From assembly GCA_003543635.1 (NCBI GenBank), contig DNAE01000179.1, forward strand, positions 1-5,023: 5,023 nucleotides of DNA, in the 5' to 3' direction. Numbering within the stretch: position 1 is the stretch's first letter; the number at the start of each line of letters is the position of its first letter. The notes beneath the pieces are model-generated. The model saw only the letters and a program-made list of their open reading frames with translations, did no database searches and was not told the origin of the DNA. Origin of the DNA: Clostridiales bacterium. Lineage in GTDB: Bacteria > Bacillota > Clostridia > Saccharofermentanales > Saccharofermentanaceae. The translations under genes and the position numbers were made by a program. Shown in pieces: positions 1-5,023 of the stretch.

Positions 1-17
1 AATCACTTTTGAGACAT

Positions 18-24
18 CCCCCTC
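18..24 (-). promoter_or_regulatory. Shine-Dalgarno-like site, possible start of a next gene
   Basis: GAGGGGG on the minus strand, shortly after the permease stop at 31-33. It matches the site in front of the kinase gene exactly and resembles those of the other genes here. A GTG at 4-6 follows after 11 nt and could start a further gene in the operon, but only two codons are visible. The ATG inside the spacer (15-17) reaches a stop after four codons. No terminator hairpin is seen between the permease stop and the window edge. Confidence 0.3.
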
Positions 25-30
25 TTTTCG

Positions 31-2484
31 TTATTCGTTTATGCGAAGTCTTTCGACAACGGTCTTTCTTTTAACTACGGAATAGACCAGGTAGGGGATC
101 AGTATTCCGAAGACGGCGAAGACCAGGGCTATCGCGGTTATGGGCACCAGGGAGAAATGAGGGTCAATGTAATCCATATCCGCAAAGAAAGCCGTAAACG
201 GAAAGTGAAGTATCGTATACACCGCCGTTCCCAGGAGTATGCTTCCCATTACGTAGATGATGCCCTCGGCGATAAGGACTCTCTCCTGTTGCCTGTCCGT
301 CATGCCGATCGCCTTAAGTACCGCGAACTCATGGGAGCGGGTCAGGATACCCGTAAGGACCGCATTGATGAAGTTGAGTATTCCGATTACGAGAAGGACT
401 ACACAGAGGGTTATGGTGATCTTCCTGATGGCGCCCTCGTAGTTGTTGAACTCGATCCTCTCGGTCACCGCACTCCTGTACATGAGTCCGTGCTCTTCAC
501 AGTATTCCTTGATCGCATCGTCCGACTCTTCCATATCCCCGGAAGCGGGAGAATCAAAGACCGTAAGGTAACGGTAGATGTTTCCGTCGGCGTCTGCCTC
601 AAGCCTTGATGCGGGCAGGAGAAGTTCGTATGAATCGTAGAATGTATAACCGATATAAAGATCCGAAGAGGGCTGGACTATGGCACAGATCACATATTCC
701 TTCGTGTTATCCACCTTCTCGGTGTCGAGGTACTTGAAGGGCACCGCCGACAGGGAGTCCTCATCCTCGATGATCTCACCCGTTCTGGAATCCTTGAACC
801 TCGTGTAACCGTAGTCCACGGTCACCTTATCACCCACATGTACCTCACGGTCGACGAAGGAATCCGCAATAAACGCGACACTGTCGGAATCAGGGTCAAA
901 CAGGGGGTCGATATCGCCTTCGATGACATCCACCTTGTCGAAAAGAACATCGTCAATACCTGTCACCACGGAGAACAGACCACCGTCTGCTTCGGGGATG
1001 CCTGCGGTCGTATATGCGGAGCCGAAGGTCTTAAAGTCCAGCTCATCGTTGATATTCTCGATATCCGCATCGCTTATGAAGTCCTTAACATGACCGCTCA
1101 CCGAGGTGGGGATCTCGTAGTTGAAATAGGAATTGTTACTTACCTTGAAGGCATAGTCGGAACTGTAGTAATCCTCGAAGGACATGCTGTTTGCCAGACT
1201 GATACCCAGGGATAAGATGACCACGGGAAGTGCCATGGAAAGGAATACCAGGATCGTCTTTTTCTTGTTGCGCGCCAGGTTCCTCATGGCCATACCGGAA
1301 AGGCCCGATACCCTCTTGTTGTTCTTGTTATCCGTCTTGACTTCACTGTACCTGAAAGCCTCCACGGGAGAGATGCGGGATGCGATCCTTCCGGGTCTGC
1401 TACAGGAGATAAAGACTGTCACGAGAGCAAATACGCAGGATATCACGAAGATCCAGGGGGAAACGGAAAAGCTGTTTGCCACGGGGGCGAAGATGGTGGA
1501 TGCGAAGATCGCAGGGGATGTCATCCTTCCGACGAAGTAACCCAGTACAAGTCCCAGGGGGATGCCGACGGCACTCAGGATGAGGGACTGGATCCTGATG
1601 ATCTTCTTAAGCTGTCTTCCGGTCACGCCGATGGTCTTAAGGAGTCCGTAGTAGGAGATATCGTTAACAACGGAGATCTGAAAGATGTTATAGATGATGA
1701 GGTATCCGCTGAAACCGATCACCAGAAGGAAGACTCCGATTATGGCAACGGATTCAAAGTCCGTACCTGACATATCAGAAGCCTGATACTGACCGCACTG
1801 ATCAATGTCAGTACTGTTCAGGACGTTCTCCATGAATCCCATGGCATCGCCCTTTAATTCAAGGTTCAATCTGCTGACACCGTTCACTGACTTTGCGTAC
1901 TCTTCCGATACACATACATAGTGGCAGGGACCGATGGTGTTCTCTTCGTAGAGGCCGACGACTTCAAAGGTACCGACAACGGGCGTTTTGTCGCCGTAGG
2001 AATAGTAAGGGATATTGATGGTCGTACCCGTTTCCTCCGGGAGGTCCATTATGCGCAGGAGGCCCTTATCCACGACCACCTCGTCGTATTCTTCCGGAGC
2101 GCGTCCCTCCAGGGGAGTTGCATAGCACCATTCCATGCTCTGATCGTCAAGATAGGCGATCTCGAGGGGCCTGTTGTTAAACTGCTGATCGCCGTTCATA
2201 CCGACCCTTATCTGCTCCCCCGTCTCCTTGATCCCTCGAAGACTTAAGACCTCATCCCTTTGGGAGTCGGAAAGATTATCGAAGTAAACGTCTGCATTGC
2301 ATCCTGCAATCCTGCCGTTAAAGGTATCGGAAGCCGTCTTAAAGGAGAAAGCCACCGAGAAGATGCTGGTGATGAGTAGTGTTGTAAGGGCGATAGCCGC
2401 AACGGCGATGATATTTCTCTTGGAGGACTTCTTAAGAGTCCTGACCGCCAGCTTGCGGATACAGGAGGAATTCTTTACATTCAT
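31..2484 (-). CDS. FtsX/MacB-type ABC transporter permease with two tandem FtsX modules
   Basis: Membrane subunit of an ABC transporter, paired with the ATPase encoded just upstream. From the preferred ATG it has about 817 residues. Hydrophobic segments lie near residues 25-48, 244-270, 297-320, 343-364, 410-432, 688-714, 738-762 and 778-804. This gives two copies of the four-helix FtsX unit, each with a large external domain (about 49-243 and 433-686) between its first and second helices. Each unit carries the cytoplasmic motif typical of FtsX permeases, LLKTIGVTGRQ near 281-291 and VLKAIGMTDRQ near 722-732. One chain may therefore do the work of a MacB-like dimer. Such permeases act in mechanotransmission, peptide or lipid handling, or antimicrobial defence; the substrate here is unknown. 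A longer GTG start at 2493 is open, but its Shine-Dalgarno sequence would abut the start codon, so ATG at 2484 is chosen. The first external domain contains five cysteines. The reading frame is intact to TAA at 31-33. The family call is confident; the role is not. Confidence 0.93.
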   Translation of the reverse strand: MNVKNSSCIRKLAVRTLKKSSKRNIIAVAAIALTTLLITSIFSVAFSFKTASDTFNGRIAGCNADVYFDNLSDSQRDEVLSLRGIKETGEQIRVGMNGDQQFNNRPLEIAYLDDQSMEWCYATPLEGRAPEEYDEVVVDKGLLRIMDLPEETGTTINIPYYSYGDKTPVVGTFEVVGLYEENTIGPCHYVCVSEEYAKSVNGVSRLNLELKGDAMGFMENVLNSTDIDQCGQYQASDMSGTDFESVAIIGVFLLVIGFSGYLIIYNIFQISVVNDISYYGLLKTIGVTGRQLKKIIRIQSLILSAVGIPLGLVLGYFVGRMTSPAIFASTIFAPVANSFSVSPWIFVISCVFALVTVFISCSRPGRIASRISPVEAFRYSEVKTDNKNNKRVSGLSGMAMRNLARNKKKTILVFLSMALPVVILSLGISLANSMSFEDYYSSDYAFKVSNNSYFNYEIPTSVSGHVKDFISDADIENINDELDFKTFGSAYTTAGIPEADGGLFSVVTGIDDVLFDKVDVIEGDIDPLFDPDSDSVAFIADSFVDREVHVGDKVTVDYGYTRFKDSRTGEIIEDEDSLSAVPFKYLDTEKVDNTKEYVICAIVQPSSDLYIGYTFYDSYELLLPASRLEADADGNIYRYLTVFDSPASGDMEESDDAIKEYCEEHGLMYRSAVTERIEFNNYEGAIRKITITLCVVLLVIGILNFINAVLTGILTRSHEFAVLKAIGMTDRQQERVLIAEGIIYVMGSILLGTAVYTILHFPFTAFFADMDYIDPHFSLVPITAIALVFAVFGILIPYLVYSVVKRKTVVERLRINE

Positions 2485-2492
2485 GAAAGACA

Positions 2493-2499
2493 CCCCCTT
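2493..2499 (-). promoter_or_regulatory. Shine-Dalgarno site that decides the permease start
   Basis: AAGGGGG on the minus strand, beginning inside the TAA stop of the ATPase gene. It lies 8 nt before the ATG at 2482-2484, which is ideal spacing. The in-frame GTG at 2491-2493 shares its first G with this motif and so cannot be well served by it. This supports the 817-residue product over the 820-residue one. Stop of the ATPase and start of the permease are 13 nt apart, consistent with translational coupling. Confidence 0.75.
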
Positions 2500-3166
2500 A
2501 CGCGTTAACGATGCGGCCGTCTTCGATCCTGATGATGCGGTCCGCCGTCTGTGCGATATCGTCGTTATGGGTGATCATGATGAGGGTCTGATTGTATTTT
2601 TTGCAGGTCGTCTTAAGGAGGCCTAATACATCAAGACCCGTCTTGGAGTCGAGATTACCCGTGGGCTCATCCGCCAGGATGATCGCGGGCTTGGAAGCGA
2701 GAGCTCTTGCGATGGCAACCCTCTGCTGTTGTCCCCCCGACAACTGGGTGGGAAGGGAATTCACCTTCTCCTTAAGGCCCAGGGTCATTATCAGATCATC
2801 GATGAGTCTCTTGTCGGGCTTCTTTCCGTCCAGTTCCACGGGAAGGACTATGTTATCGTATACGTTCAAAACGGGAACGAGGTTAAAGGACTGGAAGATG
2901 AATCCGATCTTTCTTCTTCTGAAGATGGTGATCTTCTCGTCCTTCATCTTCTGAAGCTCGTTGCCGTCCACTGCAACCATTCCCGAGTCCGGCTTATCGA
3001 GGCCGCCGAGCATATTGAGCAAAGTGGACTTACCGCTGCCGGAGGTTCCGACTATGGCCACGAACTCTCCCTTGTTCACCACAAGGCTCACGTCATCCAG
3101 AGCGCGAACCTCAACGTCACCCTTTCCATATGTTTTCTTAAGATGAGATGCTTTTAATATTTCCAT
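2498..3166 (-). CDS. ABC transporter ATP-binding protein, MacB/LolD/BceA-like
   Basis: Cytoplasmic ATPase of 222 residues, the usual length for this family, which powers the FtsX-type permease encoded 13 nt downstream. All nucleotide-binding motifs are present: Walker [10 protein letters not shown] (40-48), Q-loop glutamine at 92 in GFIFQSFNL, signature LSGGQQQR (142-149), Walker B IILADE with catalytic Glu167, D-loop NLDS (171-174) and switch His200 in MITHN. The [14 protein letters not shown] stretch after the Q-loop and the [10 protein letters not shown] string are hallmarks of the MacB/LolD/BceA branch. The ATG is preceded by AAGGAG at 3175-3180 with an 8-nt spacer. A 101-bp gap separates it from the kinase gene and carries a candidate promoter and regulator site, so the ABC pair may be induced separately from the sensor pair. 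The substrate cannot be assigned from the ATPase. Confidence 0.96.
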   Translation of the reverse strand: MEILKASHLKKTYGKGDVEVRALDDVSLVVNKGEFVAIVGTSGSGKSTLLNMLGGLDKPDSGMVAVDGNELQKMKDEKITIFRRRKIGFIFQSFNLVPVLNVYDNIVLPVELDGKKPDKRLIDDLIMTLGLKEKVNSLPTQLSGGQQQRVAIARALASKPAIILADEPTGNLDSKTGLDVLGLLKTTCKKYNQTLIMITHNDDIAQTADRIIRIEDGRIVNA

Positions 3167-3196
3167 CTTTGTGTCTCCTTTTGTCTTGGTATCCCC

Positions 3197-3202
3197 ATCA
3201 TA
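3197..3202 (-). promoter_or_regulatory. candidate -10 box for the ABC transporter genes
   Basis: TATGAT on the minus strand, five of six matches to TATAAT, about 31 nt before the ATPase ATG. It would place the transcription start near 3190, leaving a leader of about two dozen bases that includes the AAGGAG site at 3175-3180. No TTGACA-like -35 hexamer lies at 16-18 bp; that place is taken by the direct repeat at 3208-3228. This is what an activator-dependent promoter would look like, but a single near-consensus hexamer is weak evidence on its own. Confidence 0.4.
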
Positions 3203-3207
3203 TGAAA

Positions 3208-3228
3208 AGATTCTTTCCAGATTCTTTC
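3208..3228 (-). promoter_or_regulatory. 11-bp-period direct repeat, candidate response-regulator binding site
   Basis: GAAAGAATCT occurs twice on the minus strand (3219-3228 and 3208-3217) as a perfect 10-bp direct repeat with a 1-bp spacer, so the period is exactly 11 bp. A shorter partial copy of the plus-strand motif (AGATT at 3241-3245) falls two further periods upstream. OmpR/PhoB-family regulators bind as head-to-tail dimers to direct repeats of about 11 bp, often overlapping the -35 region. This repeat sits there relative to the TATGAT at 3197-3202 and lies just upstream of the ABC genes. The repeat is seen directly; binding by the neighbouring regulator is inferred. Confidence 0.5.
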
Positions 3229-3267
3229 TGTTCCCCGGAAAGATTGTGACAGTTTTGAAAGATTTGC

Positions 3268-4191
3268 TTAATTGACCGGCAGGAATAACGAGAAGGTGGT
3301 TCCTTCCCCCTTCTTCGACTTCAGCTTAATGTATCCGCCCTCGTCGCTCAGGATCTCCCGGGCAAGATAAAGCCCGATACCTATCCCCTCCTGCGAAGCC
3401 ACTTCGGAGGAACGGTAGAACCGCTGATATACCTTGGCTGATTCCTCCTCGGATATACCGATACCCGTATCCTTAACATCTATCCTGGCGAAAACATCCG
3501 TCTTGCCGATACTTACTTCAACATATCCGGAGTCCGTATACTTGATCGCGTTGTCGATGATATTTACCAATGCTTCCCGGGTCCACTTCATATCGAAGAC
3601 GGCCTCGATATCAAAGCCGGGATCGGGACCTTTAAGCTGTAATCCCTTTTCCGCCGCCTTGGCACTCAGTTCGCTCACCGCCTGTTCCGCAAGATCCCTG
3701 ACGGAATCCCTTTTGGGCTCCGGGGATACGACTCCGCTTTCAAGACGGGAAAGCTTCACAAGGGAGTCTATGAGGAACCGCAGCTTCTCCGTCTGGGTAT
3801 GGATCATCTCCACGGACTCCCTGCCCTGGGGACTCAATCCTTCGTCTTCCCCCAGGAGCTCCGAATAAAGGAGCAGGTTGGCAACGGGCGTCTTGGTCTG
3901 GTGGGATATATCGGAGATCATGGCCTTGATGCGGTCCTTTTCCTCTGCGAGCCCCGCCTCCGTCGTAAGGGACGAGGAGAGGAAATCCGCAAACCTGCAT
4001 TCCAGGGCGGAGATTTCAGATTCCGTATAATCCGCAGGTCTAAACTCCCCCTCCGAGGCCCTGTCGATCATATCCTCTATACCGGCGATGGTACGGGCCG
4101 TATTCCTGCGGGTCACGAATGCAAAGATCAGGGATGCCGCACATAGGACGGCCGCCGCCACCGTAACCGCGATAAGAATATAGAGATCCAT
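3268..4191 (-). CDS. membrane-anchored sensor histidine kinase with no external sensing domain
   Basis: Sensor kinase of 307 residues that should autophosphorylate and pass phosphate to the regulator encoded directly upstream. One membrane helix (about 3-27), followed by Arg28-Arg29, anchors it with the N-terminus outside and only a few residues exposed. Residues 28-90 form a HAMP-like or coiled linker. The H-box SHQTKTPVANL carries the phospho-acceptor His97. The catalytic domain has the N-box (Asn210 and Asn214 in NIIDNAIKYT), G1 box DTGIG (241-245), F-box YQRFYRS (255-261) and G2 box GIGIGL (269-274). Its ATG overlaps the regulator's TAA stop by one base (TAATG), and its Shine-Dalgarno site GAGGGGG (4199-4205) lies inside the end of the regulator gene, so translation is probably coupled. 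The lack of an external domain suggests that the signal comes through the membrane or from the partner transporter, as in Bce-type kinases, though those have two helices. Confidence 0.95.
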   Translation of the reverse strand: MDLYILIAVTVAAAVLCAASLIFAFVTRRNTARTIAGIEDMIDRASEGEFRPADYTESEISALECRFADFLSSSLTTEAGLAEEKDRIKAMISDISHQTKTPVANLLLYSELLGEDEGLSPQGRESVEMIHTQTEKLRFLIDSLVKLSRLESGVVSPEPKRDSVRDLAEQAVSELSAKAAEKGLQLKGPDPGFDIEAVFDMKWTREALVNIIDNAIKYTDSGYVEVSIGKTDVFARIDVKDTGIGISEEESAKVYQRFYRSSEVASQEGIGIGLYLAREILSDEGGYIKLKSKKGEGTTFSLFLPVN

Positions 4192-4886
4192 TACTTATCC
4201 CCCTCGATCCCGCCTGCGGACCACTTGTATCCCAAGCCGTACACGGTCTTTATGCAATCCTTGGCCGAGAGCTTCTCACGAAGCCTCTTGACCGCCACGG
4301 AGAGGGCATTCTCATCCACGTACTCGCTTCCGTCCGTCCAGATCTTATCGATAAGATCGTTACGCTTCACAACGATCTCCTCATTTTGCACCAGTATATA
4401 AAGGAGCTTCTGTTCTGTCTTGCTGAGTTCTATTGCCTCGCCTTCCACCTTGAAGATCATCTTGGGAAAATCAAATTCGAACTTATCCTTCGTATATACT
4501 TCGGTGTCTTTCTTTACACTGCTCCTTACGCCCTTAAGCTGGGTGTTCACCCTCGCCCGGAGGACCGCCAGAGAGAAGGGCTTGGTTATATAATCGTCGG
4601 CGCCGCACTCGAGGCCCTTGACGATATCACCGTCCGTGTCGTTAGCCGTGACCATTATGACCTTGGTATCCCCGTGAGATGCCCTGATCTCAGTTAGCAG
4701 CTCAAGACCGTTGCCGTCGGGAAGGTTCTCGTCGAGAAGGACCAGGGACGGGGAGAAAAGCATCATCTGTTCCCTGGCATCCCTAAGACAGTTACAGGAA
4801 ATAACACTCCTGTCCCCGCTCTTTAATGCCGTGCAAAGCCCCCTGTTGAGACCCGGATCATCTTCCACGATGAGAATATACTGCAT
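4191..4886 (-). CDS. OmpR/PhoB-family response regulator
   Basis: DNA-binding regulator of 231 residues. The receiver domain (about 2-115) has the acidic pocket Glu8-Asp9-Asp10, phospho-acceptor Asp52 in LLDENLPDGNG, the conserved Thr80 (VTAND) and Lys102 (TKPF). The C-terminal winged helix (about 130-224) shows the usual OmpR features: the LSKTEQKLLYIL helix, the recognition region YVDENALSVAVKRLREKL, and the closing hairpin IKTVYGLGYKW. All residues needed for phosphotransfer are present, so it should be active. The ATG follows AAGGGG (4897-4902) with a 10-nt spacer. The gene overlaps the kinase gene by one base and is the first gene of the cluster. Its probable targets are the ABC transporter promoter at 3190-3230 and perhaps its own promoter. 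Domain makeup is like BceR, VanR and many others, so a specific name is not justified. Confidence 0.96.
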   Translation of the reverse strand: MQYILIVEDDPGLNRGLCTALKSGDRSVISCNCLRDAREQMMLFSPSLVLLDENLPDGNGLELLTEIRASHGDTKVIMVTANDTDGDIVKGLECGADDYITKPFSLAVLRARVNTQLKGVRSSVKKDTEVYTKDKFEFDFPKMIFKVEGEAIELSKTEQKLLYILVQNEEIVVKRNDLIDKIWTDGSEYVDENALSVAVKRLREKLSAKDCIKTVYGLGYKWSAGGIEGDK

Positions 4887-4922
4887 ACCGTACCTGCCCC
4901 TTAAACCTTTGAATAAGTTTAG

Positions 4923-4936
4923 ATTATATCATTATA
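4923..4936 (-). promoter_or_regulatory. promoter of the regulator-kinase genes, two overlapping -10 candidates
   Basis: Two perfect TATAAT hexamers lie on the minus strand at 4923-4928 and 4931-4936, offset by 8 bp. The one nearer the gene is preceded by TGA, giving an extended -10 (TGATATAAT) that can work without a good -35. Transcription would then start near 4916, leaving a leader of roughly 30 nt with AAGGGG at 4897-4902. No TTGACA-like -35 was found for either; CTGATG at 4955-4960 (18 bp from the upstream box) matches only three positions. The extended -10 is the better candidate. Confidence 0.6.
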
Positions 4937-4977
4937 AGACCGCCGCTGCCCGATCATCAGCTCATTTCCTAATAATG

Positions 4978-5015
4978 TGCCAGAGAACTTGCCACAGGTG
5001 GCACGACTGCTGGCA
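4978..5015. promoter_or_regulatory. four-half-site nested palindrome, candidate operator
   Basis: The pattern is TGCCA-N7-TGCCA-N4-TGGCA-N7-TGGCA, symmetric about the point between 4996 and 4997. The outer pair extends to TGCCAG/CTGGCA and the inner pair to TGCCAC/GTGGCA. Half-sites on each side repeat every 12 bp. It is centred roughly 80 bp upstream of the inferred transcription start of the regulator gene, a usual place for an activator, or for a site belonging to a divergent gene beyond the window. A second pairing is also possible: 4986-4997 with 5007-5019 forms a 12-bp stem with one bulged base. No T-run follows on either strand within view, so it does not read as a terminator. The binding protein is unknown. 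Confidence 0.5.
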
Positions 5016-5023
5016 AGTTTGGG

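Noticed and set aside
157..609. Plus-strand open frame of 150 codons opposite the permease gene
   Set aside because: It lies entirely within a well-supported minus-strand gene, its translation is rich in charged residues with no recognisable domain, and it is best explained as a shadow of the codon pattern. The same holds for the other plus-strand frames opposite the four genes and for the minus-strand frame at 3740-4000 inside the kinase gene.
2485..2493. GTG start giving an 820-residue permease
   Set aside because: The G-rich Shine-Dalgarno sequence directly abuts this GTG, while it sits 8 nt from the ATG at 2482-2484. The ATG is the better start.
3231..3240. Short inverted repeat TTCC-N2-GGAA in the gap between the kinase and ATPase genes
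   Set aside because: Four-base arms are too short to mean much, and no T-run follows, so it is neither a terminator nor a convincing operator.
31..4886. Naming the cluster bceRSAB or vanRS
   Set aside because: The domain families match loosely, but the permease topology differs from BceB, the kinase has one helix, and no resistance genes such as vanHAX are present. A specific symbol would overstate the evidence.
4986..5019. Hairpin with a 12-bp stem read as an intrinsic terminator
   Set aside because: No run of T follows on the minus strand, and on the plus strand only TGGG remains before the window ends. The four-half-site symmetry fits an operator better, though a terminator for a plus-strand or neighbouring gene cannot be fully excluded at the window edge.

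Overview
The window holds one compact gene cluster, read entirely on the minus strand. It looks like part of a chromosome of a low-to-medium GC Firmicute, most likely Clostridia (Lachnospiraceae-like). That placement rests on the protein families, the G-rich Shine-Dalgarno sequences (AAGGGG, GAGGGGG) and the kinase H-box variant SHQTKTP, all of which I associate with that group. It is an inference; no taxonomic marker gene is present.

In order of transcription (right to left) the layout is as follows. Positions 4887-5023 are a regulatory region with a highly symmetric four-half-site palindrome and two perfect TATAAT boxes. Then come an OmpR-family response regulator (4191-4886) and a histidine kinase (3268-4191), which overlap by one base as TAATG. 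A 101-bp gap (3167-3267) follows, carrying a 10-bp direct repeat at an exact 11-bp period upstream of a candidate -10 box. After it are a MacB/LolD-type ABC ATPase (2498-3166) and a large FtsX-type ABC permease of about 817 residues (31-2484 from the preferred ATG). The last 30 bp contain another Shine-Dalgarno sequence and a possible GTG start, so the operon may continue past the window edge.

Taken together this is a two-component system plus ABC transporter module of the general kind represented by BceRS-BceAB in Firmicutes. The kinase has a single N-terminal membrane anchor and almost no external domain, so it probably does not bind a ligand outside the cell itself. By analogy with Bce modules, the transporter may supply the signal. 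The regulator would then act on the promoter in front of the ABC genes, where the 11-bp-phased repeat is a good candidate for its binding site. The permease is not a BceB look-alike: it has two tandem FtsX modules (8 predicted membrane segments, two large external domains) instead of the 10-segment, one-domain BceB layout. The substrate cannot be read from the sequence.

All four genes look intact. I saw no RNA gene, CRISPR array, insertion sequence or intrinsic terminator. The coding content is of a familiar kind; the less ordinary signals are the two regulatory architectures.
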